Part shown: in pieces, positions 17,594 to 26,811 of the stretch
Position numbering within the stretch: the stretch's first letter is position 1
How the letters are laid out: every line of letters starts with the position of its first letter
Source of the DNA: Coprococcus aceti
GTDB taxonomy: Bacteria; Bacillota; Clostridia; Lachnospirales; Lachnospiraceae
Reading direction: 5' to 3'
Assembly (NCBI RefSeq): GCF_025567285.1
Contig: NZ_JAOQJT010000006.1
Location: forward strand, 156,100 to 220,099
Length of the DNA stretch: 64,000 nt
Translations under genes and position numbers: made by a program
Notes under the pieces: generated by a model
Databases searched by the model: none
The model's input: the letters and a program-made list of their open reading frames with translations, nothing else
Told to the model about the DNA's origin: nothing

Positions 17594-18832
17594 TTACTTA
17601 TTGTTAGCGTTGTCCTTCTCCTCACGCTTCTGATCCATCATAGCACGAACCTTCATTGAAAGACCGAACAGGTTGATGAAACCTGAAGCATCCTTGTGAT
17701 CGTAGAGGTCGCCAGTTGTGAATGAAGCAAGGCTCTCTGAGTACAGAGTATAATCTGATGTAGTACCAGCCTTGATGATGTTACCCTTGTAGAGCTTCAT
17801 CTTTACATGACCAGTTACACGCTCCTCAGTCTTGGCAACAAATGCTGAAAGGCTCTCGCGGAGAGTGCAGAACCACTTTCCTTCATATACAAGTGCTGCG
17901 AACTTTGTTCCAACAAGCTTCTTGTACTCCATAGTATCACGGTCAAGTGTGAGCTCCTCAAGCTGCTTATGAGCCTCTGTGAGGATAGTTCCACCAGGTG
18001 TCTCGTATACACCACGTGACTTCATGCCGACAACACGGTTCTCAACGATATCGATGATACCGATACCGTGCTTTCCGCCGAGCTTGTTCAGCTCACGGAT
18101 GATATCAGAAGTCTTCATCTTCTTGCCGTTGAGTGCTACAGGGTAGCCCTTCTCGAAGTCAAGGTCAATGTACTCAGGCTCATCAGGTGCCTTCTCAGGT
18201 GTAACTGAGAGAACCAGAAGGTCATCGTAGTTTGGCTCATTTGCAGGATTCTCAAGCTCAAGGCCCTCATGGCTGATGTGCCAGATGTTACGGTCACGGC
18301 TGTAAGAATGCTTTGCATCAAATGGAAGATCGATGCCGTGTGCCTTACAGAATGCGATCTCATCCTCACGTGACTGCATAGTCCACTCAGGCTGTCTCCA
18401 TGTAGCGATAACCTTGATGTCCGGTGCAAGAGCTTTGATAGAAAGCTCAAAACGAAGCTGGTCGTTACCCTTACCTGTAGCTCCGTGGCAGATGGCAACA
18501 GCGCCTTCCTTACGTGCAACCTCAACAAGCTTCTTTGCAATGATAGGTCTTGCAAATGAAGTACCGAGAAGATACTTGTTCTCATATACAGCGTCAGCCT
18601 GAACTGTTGGCATGATGTACTCATCACAGAGCTCATCTACAACATCGATGATGTAAAGCTTCTCAGCTCCTGAATACTTTGCTCTCTCGTCAAGTCCCTC
18701 AAGCTCGCTCTCCTGACCTACATCTATACATGCACAGATAACATCGTATCCGTATGTCTCCTTTAACCATGGGATGATGGCAGTGGTATCAAGACCGCCT
18801 GAATAAGCCAGTACAACTTTTTCTTTAGCCAT
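17594..18832 (-). CDS. argG: Argininosuccinate synthase
   Basis: The enzyme condenses citrulline and aspartate with ATP, the penultimate step of arginine synthesis. The 412 residues match the family. It starts MAKEKVVLAYSGGLDTTAII, which contains the PP-loop ATP motif SGGLDT, and contains ATGKGNDQLRFE (citrulline/aspartate contacts) and the YSRDRNIWHIS block. A GGAGG ribosome site lies just before the start. It is divergent from argC-argJ-argB, with a 419-base intergenic region rich in ARG-box-like sequences, so both units are probably repressed by an ArgR/AhrC protein encoded elsewhere. argH is not in the window. Confidence 0.96.
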   Translation of the reverse strand: MAKEKVVLAYSGGLDTTAIIPWLKETYGYDVICACIDVGQESELEGLDERAKYSGAEKLYIIDVVDELCDEYIMPTVQADAVYENKYLLGTSFARPIIAKKLVEVARKEGAVAICHGATGKGNDQLRFELSIKALAPDIKVIATWRQPEWTMQSREDEIAFCKAHGIDLPFDAKHSYSRDRNIWHISHEGLELENPANEPNYDDLLVLSVTPEKAPDEPEYIDLDFEKGYPVALNGKKMKTSDIIRELNKLGGKHGIGIIDIVENRVVGMKSRGVYETPGGTILTEAHKQLEELTLDRDTMEYKKLVGTKFAALVYEGKWFCTLRESLSAFVAKTEERVTGHVKMKLYKGNIIKAGTTSDYTLYSESLASFTTGDLYDHKDASGFINLFGLSMKVRAMMDQKREEKDNANNK

Positions 18833-18921
18833 TTTAATAAATCCTCCTATAAATATAGTGTTTTGAAAAATTACTTTATAATATATTCCATTTTTCGCCT
18901 ACATGAACTATACAACGCAAA

Positions 18922-19102
18922 TGTATATTATGCAAGCAATTTTTCAAAATATCCATTTAATCAGCGTATAATATGCATGTGATTTATACATGGATACATA
19001 GCTAAATGGCGGCAAAAACGTTGATGAACCGTATATTTTTAACGATTATGCAAATATTCAAAAAAACCATTGCATAATATGCAATCAAAATGTATAATTA
19101 TA
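18922..19102. promoter_or_regulatory. Cluster of ARG-box-like operators between argG and argC
   Basis: Five sites with the TGNATAWTATGCA-like form occur: TGTATATTATGCA (18922-18934), CGTATAATATGCAT (18965-18978), TTATGCAAATATTCA (19046-19060), TGCATAATATGCA (19071-19083, nearly a perfect palindrome within ATTGC...GCAAT) and TGTATAATTATA (19091-19102). They resemble the ArgR/AhrC operator and lie between two divergent arginine units. Binding is inferred. Confidence 0.7.
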
Positions 19103-19251
19103 AAAAGTTTTTTGTAGGAGGGATAACATATCGTCTGATTAGATGAATGTTGACTAGGCTGACTAAGTGGGTATACAATCAAACAGGATATGCCTTAAGA
19201 CAAATCCGTGGGAATGGAAATATAAATTTTTACATATATATGGAGGCAGTT

Positions 19252-20292
19252 ATGATTAAGGTAGGAATTATCGGATCAACAGGATATGCAGGACAGGAGA
19301 TAGTAAGAATTCTTCTTGGACATAAGGAAGCGGAGATCGTATGGTATGGATCAAGAAGCTTTATAGATCAGAAGTATTATCAGGTATACGGCAACATGTT
19401 CCAGATCGTGGATGCAAAGTGTATGGATGACAACATGGAGGAGCTTGCCTCACAGGTAGATGTAATATTTACCGCCACACCACAGGGACTGTGCGGATCA
19501 CTGGTAAATGAGGAGATACTGTCCAAGGTCAAGATCATAGACCTCAGTGCAGATTTCAGAATAAAGGATGTTGCTACTTATGAGAAGTGGTACAAGATAG
19601 AGCACAAGAGCCCACAGTTTATTGACGAGGCTGTGTATGGTCTCTGTGAGATAAACAGGGAGGATATAAAGAAGTGCAGACTTCTTGCAAATCCTGGATG
19701 TTATACAACTTGTTCGATCCTTTCACTCTACCCACTGGTTAAGGAAGGTCTGGTTGATGCCAACTCCATCATCGTTGATGCTAAGTCTGGAACATCAGGT
19801 GCAGGAAGAGGCGCGAAGATCGCAAATCTCTACTGTGAGGTCAACGAGAGCATCAAGGCTTATGGTGTTACAACACACAGACATACCCCTGAGATAGAGG
19901 AGCAGCTTGGATATGCGAATGGCAGTCCGATAGTCATTAATTTCACTCCACATCTTGTTCCTATGAACAGAGGAATACTTGTAACAGCATATGCCAACCT
20001 CAAGGAGAAGGTCGACTACGATACAGTGAGAGCTGCATACGATAAGTACTATGCAAATGAGAGATTTATCAGAGTCCTCGACAAGGATGTATGTCCTGAG
20101 ACAAGATGGGTTGAGGGAAGTAACTATGTGGATGTCAACTTCAAGATAGATGAGAGAACAAACAGAGTCATAGCCATGGGTGCACTTGACAATCTCGTAA
20201 AGGGAGCAGCAGGTCAGGCTGTGCAGAACATGAACATCATGTTTGGATTTGACGAGGCTGAGGGCCTTCGCATGGCTCCTGTTTTCCCATAA
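19252..20292 (+). CDS. argC: N-acetyl-gamma-glutamyl-phosphate reductase
   Basis: This NADPH-dependent enzyme makes N-acetylglutamate semialdehyde. The frame opens at 19147, but GGAGG lies before the ATG at 19252, and the protein then begins MIKVGIIGSTGYAGQE with the Rossmann motif (346 residues). The active-site Cys is in LLANPGCYTT (about residue 149). SGTSGAGRGA and the HRHTPEIEE block (catalytic His region) follow. It heads an argC-argJ-argB order on the same strand; argJ is 55 bases on. The leader from about 19100 to 19251 lacks a terminator, so operator control is more likely than attenuation. Confidence 0.95.
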   Translation: MIKVGIIGSTGYAGQEIVRILLGHKEAEIVWYGSRSFIDQKYYQVYGNMFQIVDAKCMDDNMEELASQVDVIFTATPQGLCGSLVNEEILSKVKIIDLSADFRIKDVATYEKWYKIEHKSPQFIDEAVYGLCEINREDIKKCRLLANPGCYTTCSILSLYPLVKEGLVDANSIIVDAKSGTSGAGRGAKIANLYCEVNESIKAYGVTTHRHTPEIEEQLGYANGSPIVINFTPHLVPMNRGILVTAYANLKEKVDYDTVRAAYDKYYANERFIRVLDKDVCPETRWVEGSNYVDVNFKIDERTNRVIAMGALDNLVKGAAGQAVQNMNIMFGFDEAEGLRMAPVFP

Positions 20293-20347
20293 ATATCAGG
20301 TTTGAAGCATTTGCCTCAAAATAGGCACTTGGAAATAAGGTGGTAGG

Positions 20348-21574
20348 ATGAAGATAATTCCGGGAGGCGTGACCGCCCCTGCGGGCTTTAGGGCAGCGGG
20401 ACTTCACGTTGGAATAAGAAGAAATAAACTGAAAAAAGATATGGCACTTCTGGTGAGCGATGTTCCGGCTCATGTGGCAGGAGCATTTACACAGAACATG
20501 GTTCAGGCGGCTCCGGTCATATACGACAGGCGGCTTTGCCAGAATGTGGGAATGTGTCAGGCGCTGGTGGTAAACAGCGGTGTGGCAAATACCTGTACCG
20601 GAGAGCAGGGAATCCATGATGCGGAGGCCATGGCGGCCCATGTAGGTAAGAGCCTTGGCATAGATCCAAGCACGGTTGCGGTGGCTTCTACAGGAGTCAT
20701 AGGAATGAGACTTCCGATGGATGTCATACAGAGCGGTATAGATATGCTGGTGCCGGAGCTTTCATATTCTATAGATGCCGGAGTGGATGCCGCGGAGGCG
20801 ATCAAGACGACTGATATCTATAAGAAGGAGATAGCCGTAACTTTAGAGATCAAGGGGCAGCAGGTCACCATCGGAGGTATGTGTAAGGGATCAGGAATGA
20901 TCAATCCTAACCTGGGAACCGTACTCAGCTTTATCACGACAGACCTGAATATCAGTTCAGAGTTGCTGGGCAAGGTGCTTAAGGCTGACGTGGTCGATAC
21001 ATACAATATGGTGTCAGTGGACGGAGATATGTCCACCAACGACACTGTCATGATATTTGCAAATGGCATGGCGGGCAACGAGGAGCTGCTGGAGACCGAT
21101 GACGACTTTCCTGCATTTGTCGAGGCAATAAGATATATCAACCGCGCATTTGTCAGGGCGATAGCCTCGGACGGCGAGGGTGCTACCAAGATGTTTCAGG
21201 TGGATGTGTCGGGCATGCCGGATAAGGATACTGCAAGACATCTGGCAAAGGCGATAGTGGCCTCCAATCTTGTAAAGTGTGCCATGTACGGAGCTGATGC
21301 CAACTGGGGCAGAATAGTGTGCGCCATGGGACAGAGCGGCGTGAAGTTTGATCCGTACAGGGTGGATATAGAGATAGCCAGTGTGGCAGGACATCTTGAG
21401 ATCGTAAAGCATGGAGTGACAACTGATTACGATGAGAAGGAAGCAAGCCACATACTTTCAGAGAAGCAGATAAAGCTCAAGGCGCATATGAATATGGGGG
21501 ATGAGATGGCCACAGCGTGGGGCTGCGATCTCACATATGACTATATCAAGATAAATGCGGATTATAGAAAGTAA
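20348..21574 (+). CDS. argJ: Bifunctional glutamate N-acetyltransferase / ornithine acetyltransferase
   Basis: ArgJ transfers the acetyl group between N-acetylornithine and glutamate, giving the cyclic arginine pathway. The 408 residues fit the family. It is made as a precursor that cuts itself before a conserved Thr; here the site reads KGSGMINPNLGTVLSF, with Gly-Thr-Val-Leu in place of the more common Ala-Thr-Met-Leu but with the nucleophile Thr kept. GANWGRI and the ending DLTYDYIKINADYRK are typical. An AAGGTGGT-type ribosome site precedes the ATG. Confidence 0.95.
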   Translation: MKIIPGGVTAPAGFRAAGLHVGIRRNKLKKDMALLVSDVPAHVAGAFTQNMVQAAPVIYDRRLCQNVGMCQALVVNSGVANTCTGEQGIHDAEAMAAHVGKSLGIDPSTVAVASTGVIGMRLPMDVIQSGIDMLVPELSYSIDAGVDAAEAIKTTDIYKKEIAVTLEIKGQQVTIGGMCKGSGMINPNLGTVLSFITTDLNISSELLGKVLKADVVDTYNMVSVDGDMSTNDTVMIFANGMAGNEELLETDDDFPAFVEAIRYINRAFVRAIASDGEGATKMFQVDVSGMPDKDTARHLAKAIVASNLVKCAMYGADANWGRIVCAMGQSGVKFDPYRVDIEIASVAGHLEIVKHGVTTDYDEKEASHILSEKQIKLKAHMNMGDEMATAWGCDLTYDYIKINADYRK

Positions 21575-21802
21575 AATCCAGTGAGATAAGCCATATAAAA
21601 ATGGAAGCAGGTTATAAGATAAAACATATTGCGTAAATTTAAAAATAGATTCTAGTCAATAAATCAAATAAGACTAAATTGAGACGATGCGTTAATCGTT
21701 GACATTGATCAGGCTGGAAGATAAAGTTGAAGGCAAAAGACAGATAAACCTAAGGTAGATAAACCGAAGATATATAAATATAGAAGAAAGAAGGACAGAA
21801 AA

Positions 21803-22693
21803 ATGGTTATAGGTGATTACACAGTAGATCAGGTAATTGAGAAGGCACAGACACTGATAGAGGCTATGCCATATATCAAGAAATTCCAGGGCAAGACAGT
21901 GGTTGTAAAGTACGGCGGAAGCGCTATGCTTGACGAGAATCTCAAGTACAACGTTATCAAGGACGTTGCCATGCTGAAGCTTGTCGGCATGAAGCCGGTC
22001 ATCGTACACGGTGGCGGCAAGGAGATCAGCAAATGGGTAGAGAAGGTCGGCAAGGAGGCAGAATTTATCAACGGTCTCCGTGTTACAGATGCAGAGACGA
22101 TGGAGATCGCAGAGATGGTTCTCGGCAAGGTCAACAAGAGTCTTGTAAGTCTCATGCAGAAGATCGGACTTAAGGCAGTCGGAATCAGCGGCAAGGACGG
22201 CGGAATGTTCACAGTCAAGAAGAAGTTCCCTGGTGGCAAGGATATAGGTTATGTGGGAGAGATAACAAATGTTGACACATCCATCCTTACATCACTTATC
22301 GAGGATGATTTCATCCCGGTTATCGCACCTATAGGAGTGGATGAGAACTACGAGGATTACAACATCAATGCGGACGATGCTGCTTGTGCAGTAGCAACAG
22401 CTCTTGAGGCTGAGAAGCTTGTATTCCTCACAGATATCGAGGGAGTATTTATTGATCCAACAGACAAGTCAACACTTATCTCAGAGATGGATATACACGA
22501 GGCAAAGGACATCATAGAGAAGGGCGTTGTCGGCGGTGGTATGCTTCCAAAGCTTAACAACTGTATCGCAGCCATGGAAAATGGAGTTTCAAGAGTGCAT
22601 ATACTTGATGGCCGTCTCCAGCACTGCCTGCTTCTTGAATTCTTCACCCAGAAGGGTATCGGAACTGCTATCCTCAAGGAGCCTTTATTCTAG
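21803..22693 (+). CDS. argB: Acetylglutamate kinase
   Basis: The enzyme phosphorylates N-acetylglutamate, the usual feedback point in cyclic arginine synthesis. It has 296 residues, with VVKYGGSAM (about residue 34), VIVHGGGKEIS (ATP/substrate loop), and a C-terminal GGGMLPKLNNC segment. The N-terminal helix of about 20 residues before the kinase core is the type linked to hexameric, arginine-inhibited enzymes. It lies 228 bases after argJ; that gap shows no clear terminator, so read-through is possible. A strong terminator follows the gene. Confidence 0.95.
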   Translation: MVIGDYTVDQVIEKAQTLIEAMPYIKKFQGKTVVVKYGGSAMLDENLKYNVIKDVAMLKLVGMKPVIVHGGGKEISKWVEKVGKEAEFINGLRVTDAETMEIAEMVLGKVNKSLVSLMQKIGLKAVGISGKDGGMFTVKKKFPGGKDIGYVGEITNVDTSILTSLIEDDFIPVIAPIGVDENYEDYNINADDAACAVATALEAEKLVFLTDIEGVFIDPTDKSTLISEMDIHEAKDIIEKGVVGGGMLPKLNNCIAAMENGVSRVHILDGRLQHCLLLEFFTQKGIGTAILKEPLF

Positions 22694-22743
22694 GATGCAT
22701 GGCAGAATATAACAAAGCTTCAAATAATAAAATAGTAAATTAT

Positions 22744-22818
22744 AAAACAGTATATATGACCATGGTGGACAGCCATCTGTAAGGATGGAAGATTACCGGT
22801 CATGTATGCTGTTTTTTT
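22744..22818 (+). terminator. Intrinsic terminator with nested hairpin
   Basis: AAAACAGTATATATGACC (22744-22761) pairs with 22798-22815 through G-T pairs; an inner CCATC/GATGG hairpin (22773-22788) sits in the loop, and a run of T follows. It ends the arg transcript. The remainder of 22819-22983 is AT-rich and holds only the likely comEA promoter region. Confidence 0.85.
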
Positions 22819-22983
22819 ATGTCTGATCTGAATCGGGGAGTTTATAAAAATGTTACATTTTTATGTATTGTAAAAAGTATCAATGAATAAGGGATAAAAG
22901 GGCTCTTTTGTGAAAAAAGTAACAAAAATGAAATAAAATAGAAATATATTGTTGTAAATTCAGAGGTGTTTAGATACAATAAA

Positions 22984-23012
22984 CCTGTGTAATTCTGTGC
23001 TGACACAGGAGG
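22984..23012 (+). promoter_or_regulatory. Small hairpin overlapping the comEA ribosome site
   Basis: CCTGTGT (22984-22990) can pair with ACACAGG (23003-23009), and the last three bases of that arm are the start of the AGGAGG ribosome site (23007-23012). Folding would partly cover the site. The stem is only 7 bp, so the effect is uncertain. Confidence 0.4.
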
Positions 23013-23021
23013 TGTCGCACG

Positions 23022-23639
23022 ATGAAGAAAATAATTAAAAATTTAGCATATTTATGCGTGCTGACAATGACATTATTGTGTTCCGGCTGTGGAGAAGAAC
23101 AGGTAACTATATCCGGTAATTCAGAAGAGAATGTTACGGAGAAAGTTTCGCAGCAAGGCGCGGAAGAAGCCGGAGCAGACGAGAGTCTAACGATACATTC
23201 AGAAACTCCAGAATACATAACAGTTTTTGTATGCGGAGCAGTGAAGAATGAGGGCGTATATGAGCTCGAAGCCGGATCCAGGGCGAATGATGGCCTTGAG
23301 GCGGCGGGAGGATTCTCCGATGACGCAGATACCGTTGCGGTGAATCTTGCAGATGTGCTTGAGGATGGTCAGAAGCTGTACTTTCCTGTCGGAGGTGAAC
23401 AGCTTCCGGATGAGAGCAAAGCCGGGACAGATGCGTCGGAACAGAGACTGGTCAACATCAACAGTGCAGATGCTGCGGAACTTATGACGTTACCGGGAAT
23501 AGGCGAGACGAAGGCCTCGCAGATTGTTGAGTACAGACGGAAGAATGGAGCATTTGCCTGCAAAGATGACCTTAAGAATGTCAGCGGCATAGGAGACAGT
23601 ATATATGAGAAACTGGAGACATATATATCGACAGAATAG
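23022..23639 (+). CDS. comEA: ComEA-like DNA-binding lipoprotein
   Basis: The 205-residue protein starts with a lipoprotein signal (ending LLCSGC), then an acidic linker, a SLBB domain (about 65-125, VFVCGAVKNEGVYEL) and a C-terminal helix-hairpin-helix domain (about 145-205: NINSADAAELMTLPGIGETKA). This is the ComEA layout: an outside-facing protein that holds double-stranded DNA for uptake. The SLBB domain and the lipoprotein anchor instead of a plain membrane helix are features of clostridial forms. It is the first gene of a row that ends with comEC. Confidence 0.88.
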   Translation: MKKIIKNLAYLCVLTMTLLCSGCGEEQVTISGNSEENVTEKVSQQGAEEAGADESLTIHSETPEYITVFVCGAVKNEGVYELEAGSRANDGLEAAGGFSDDADTVAVNLADVLEDGQKLYFPVGGEQLPDESKAGTDASEQRLVNINSADAAELMTLPGIGETKASQIVEYRRKNGAFACKDDLKNVSGIGDSIYEKLETYISTE

Positions 23640-23669
23640 AATGAGTCTCGGGGTAGAAAGGATGTTAAG

Positions 23670-24356
23670 ATGAAGAAAGTTCTTGTTGTGGATGATGAGA
23701 AGTTGATCGTTAAGGGGCTGAAGTTCAGCCTGGAACAGGACGATATGGAAGTGGATACAGCCTACGATGGCGGTGAAGCTATAGAGAAGATAAAGGCAAA
23801 TGATTACGATATAGTTCTGCTGGATATAATGATACCTGTATACACAGGAATAGAGGTTTGCCAGATGGTCAGAGAGTTTTCCAATGTTCCTATTATCATG
23901 CTCACTGCAAAGGGTGAGGACATGGATAAGATCATGGGACTCGAGTATGGTGCAGATGACTATATAACAAAGCCATTTAATATTCTTGAGGTGAAGGCCA
24001 GGATCAAGGCTATACTTAGAAGAAGCAACCGCAAGCAGGCACCTGCAAAACCGTCAAATGTAATGGAGATCAACGGAATGAAGGTTGAGCTTGACAGCAG
24101 ACGTGTATTTGTCGGTGGTAAGGAGCTTAATTTGACAGCCAAAGAGTTTGACCTTCTTGAGCTGCTCATGGCGCATCCAAACAAGGTATATTCAAGAAAT
24201 GAACTCCTGAATACGATCTGGGGAGATTCCTACCCGGGAGATGCGAGAACAGTTGATGTGCATGTTAGAAGACTTCGTGAGAAGATAGAAGCTAATCCGG
24301 GTGAGCCGGTATACATTCATACAAAATGGGGAGTAGGATATTTCTTCAAGGGCTGA
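23670..24356 (+). CDS. OmpR-family response regulator
   Basis: The 228-residue protein has a receiver domain (VVDDEK, phospho-acceptor Asp52 in LLDIMIP, Lys in ITKPF) and a C-terminal winged helix (from about 130: LTAKEFDLLELL ... RTVDVHVRRLREKIE). It closely resembles WalR/PhoP/RpaB-type regulators. It starts 30 bases after comEA, and its stop is one base before the ATG of the kinase. The position between comEA and comEC is notable, but the targets are not known; a WalR-like cell-wall role is a reasonable guess. Confidence 0.93.
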   Translation: MKKVLVVDDEKLIVKGLKFSLEQDDMEVDTAYDGGEAIEKIKANDYDIVLLDIMIPVYTGIEVCQMVREFSNVPIIMLTAKGEDMDKIMGLEYGADDYITKPFNILEVKARIKAILRRSNRKQAPAKPSNVMEINGMKVELDSRRVFVGGKELNLTAKEFDLLELLMAHPNKVYSRNELLNTIWGDSYPGDARTVDVHVRRLREKIEANPGEPVYIHTKWGVGYFFKG

Positions 24357-24357
24357 T

Positions 24358-25833
24358 ATGAAAAAAAAGAAACGTGCAACAGTTGAAACAGAAAAAATTG
24401 AAGAGAAGAATACCGCCCAGGAGAGATCCATAGTCAGTATCAGAGTGGGGCAGAGAACGATCATATCGCTTATAGTGGCAGTCAGTGTGGCAGTGATCGC
24501 CTATGCAGCACTGTGGATACTGGCGGGCACTGTGAATTCGAAGAGTGAGAGAAATCTTGACAGACACGCACAGGAGTGTGCAGAATACATTGCCCATATA
24601 GTGAATGAACACAAGGCGGAGGATGATATAGGGAGAGCCGTGGACGAGATAAAGACCATGGCTTATTCTCTCTCTGCCCGTATAGTTATAGTGGATACTG
24701 ATTACAAGGTCGTGGTGGACTCCTATGGAAAAGACACCGGAAGATATCTGGTGGATGAGAACGTGTTCAGCGTAATGAAGGGGCAGCAGAAGTATATATC
24801 AGAGACAGAGGAAAATGTGTACAGGCGCATAGTTCCAGTGATCAACAGTGAGGGCTATACAGATGCGGTGGCACTGATATCTCTTGAGACCGATGCTCTC
24901 GAGAACCTGTCAATATATATGAAGAGAAATGCAACTTATCTGTTTGCGATATCGTTGATACTTGGATTGATAGCTGCTTATTTTGCGGCTAAGTTATCAG
25001 TCAGGGATGTGAACCATGTCAGAAACGAGATAGAGGGAATGAAAGGCGGCAGCCTTGAACCGATGAGCGTGGACGGTATGTTCAGGGAGACACAGGAGCT
25101 GACAAAGGATATAAACGATATATTCAACAAGGCACAGCTTCTTGAGGAGTCCCGTCAGGAATTCGTGTCAAATGTCTCACATGAGTTAAAGACACCGATA
25201 ACATCCATGAAGGTTCTGTCAGAGTCGCTGCTCACCCAGAGTGATGTGCCGGCGGAGATGTACAGAGAATTCATGGAGGATATAGTTCAGGAGATAGACA
25301 GGGAGGCAGAGATCATAAGTGATCTGCTTACACTCGTTAAGACTGACAAAGGCTCTGACAGCCTGAATAAAGAGCCTGTGGATATGAATGAATTTATGGA
25401 TCTCATACTCAAGAGACTTAAGCCTCTGGCGGAGAAGAGAAGTATACAGCTTTCATTTGAGAGCTTTGGAGACATAAAGGCAGAGATAGACAAGGTGAAG
25501 TTTACTCTTGCGATCTCGAATCTGATAGAGAATGGAATAAAGTATAACGTTGATGGCGGTTGGATAAAGGTTTCGCTCAATTCAGACCACAGGAACTTCT
25601 ATATCAAGGTAGCAGACTCCGGTGTAGGAATACCGGAGGATTGCATAAATCATATTTTTGAGAGATTCTACAGAGTAGACAAGGCGAGAAGTCGAGACAC
25701 TGGTGGAACCGGTCTGGGACTAGCCATCACGAAGAATATAATTATCATGCACAAAGGAACTATAAATGTGTATAGTGAACCGGGAAAAGGAACTACATTT
25801 ACGGTAAAGGTTCCATTACAGGCTCACGAGTAA
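24358..25833 (+). CDS. Sensor histidine kinase (WalK/PhoR-like)
   Basis: The 491-residue kinase has a charged cytoplasmic N-terminus (1-32), a transmembrane helix (about 33-56), an extracellular sensor domain (about 57-190), a second helix (about 193-212), a HAMP-like linker, a HisKA domain with FVSNVSHELKTP (phospho-acceptor His275), and a HATPase with NLIENGIKYN (N box), DSGVGIPED (G1) and GGTGLGLAI (G2). It is coupled to the upstream response regulator. The sensor region looks like a PAS/Cache fold; its signal is unknown. Confidence 0.93.
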   Translation: MKKKKRATVETEKIEEKNTAQERSIVSIRVGQRTIISLIVAVSVAVIAYAALWILAGTVNSKSERNLDRHAQECAEYIAHIVNEHKAEDDIGRAVDEIKTMAYSLSARIVIVDTDYKVVVDSYGKDTGRYLVDENVFSVMKGQQKYISETEENVYRRIVPVINSEGYTDAVALISLETDALENLSIYMKRNATYLFAISLILGLIAAYFAAKLSVRDVNHVRNEIEGMKGGSLEPMSVDGMFRETQELTKDINDIFNKAQLLEESRQEFVSNVSHELKTPITSMKVLSESLLTQSDVPAEMYREFMEDIVQEIDREAEIISDLLTLVKTDKGSDSLNKEPVDMNEFMDLILKRLKPLAEKRSIQLSFESFGDIKAEIDKVKFTLAISNLIENGIKYNVDGGWIKVSLNSDHRNFYIKVADSGVGIPEDCINHIFERFYRVDKARSRDTGGTGLGLAITKNIIIMHKGTINVYSEPGKGTTFTVKVPLQAHE

Positions 25834-25842
25834 GGGATTAAT

Positions 25843-26778
25843 ATGACGACGAAAAAAAGAATTATGCTCACTGCCGTGGTCATGGCTGCAGTGGTGATTC
25901 TTGTGGCGTGTGGAAGCGACAGCAAGAATGGCAGAAAGAAAAATTCAGCAGACAATTCAGATGAAAATCTGACTCTGTACTACGCAAACTCAACGTGGAC
26001 TGATCTGTTCCCGGAGGTTTTCACCCGAGACCAGCTCGTCACGACGGAGAATCTTATCGACACTGTGATGAACGCATTGATGGACAGTGGGGAAATGACG
26101 GATAAACAGGTTCCGGTTCCCCAGGGCGTTACGTACCAGAGATATACATATGACGGTCAGGCGACGATCAATCTTATGTTCAACGTTGACTGGGAGGCCA
26201 CTGACACATATGAGATGGTGCTAAGCAAGGCGGCATTTGTGAGAACTCTGACACAGATCGAATCGGTGAAGAAGGTTGTGTATGAATACACTGACATTGC
26301 AAATGAGAACAGTATCGTGCGTGAGGAGCTCACAAATGATTCATTTTCAGATATGGACAACTTCATGAATCCACATGAAGAGTACAACATATATATGCCG
26401 GACAGCACAGGACAGAAGCTGGTTCAGAAGACCATAGATCTGGACAGATCAGCGCCTGAATCACTGGAGGAACAGATGGTTGCAGGACTGAGAATGAGTT
26501 ACGATGGAACAGTTGTACCGCTCAATGAGAAAACTGTGGTTAAGAGTGTCACTGTGGATGATGCTGACGATGTGTGTACGATAACATTTAATGAGAGCTT
26601 TGCGGATGGAACAGCAGGTGTGGACGATGAGATACTTGTGTATTCTGTTGTGGATTCCCTCATGGAGCTTGAAGATGTCAAGAGTGTACAGATAAATGTG
26701 GATAATACAAATAACAGATTGAACAACATCGATCTCAGCAGGAAATTTACTGCTGATTATTCAAAGCTTGAGATATAA
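25843..26778 (+). CDS. GerMN-domain lipoprotein
   Basis: The 311-residue protein starts with a lipoprotein signal (hydrophobic stretch ending ILVACG). The rest contains two related halves (about 45-165 and 185-300) with the strand-helix pattern of GerMN (sporulation and germination) domains: LTLYYAN ... TTENLIDTVMNALM and YNIYMPD ... PESLEEQMVAGL. GerMN domains occur in GerM and in LpqB-type lipoproteins that work with sensor kinases. The gene follows the kinase by 10 bases, so it may modulate that kinase from outside; this is inference. Confidence 0.8.
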   Translation: MTTKKRIMLTAVVMAAVVILVACGSDSKNGRKKNSADNSDENLTLYYANSTWTDLFPEVFTRDQLVTTENLIDTVMNALMDSGEMTDKQVPVPQGVTYQRYTYDGQATINLMFNVDWEATDTYEMVLSKAAFVRTLTQIESVKKVVYEYTDIANENSIVREELTNDSFSDMDNFMNPHEEYNIYMPDSTGQKLVQKTIDLDRSAPESLEEQMVAGLRMSYDGTVVPLNEKTVVKSVTVDDADDVCTITFNESFADGTAGVDDEILVYSVVDSLMELEDVKSVQINVDNTNNRLNNIDLSRKFTADYSKLEI

Positions 26779-26811
26779 ACAGAAGTTTGAACAAAACAGG
26801 AGGATACGAAT

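Noticed and set aside
19100..19251. T-box or other riboswitch before argC
   Set aside because: No T-box sequence, no terminator and no specifier-like hairpin was seen; operator-type sites explain the region better.
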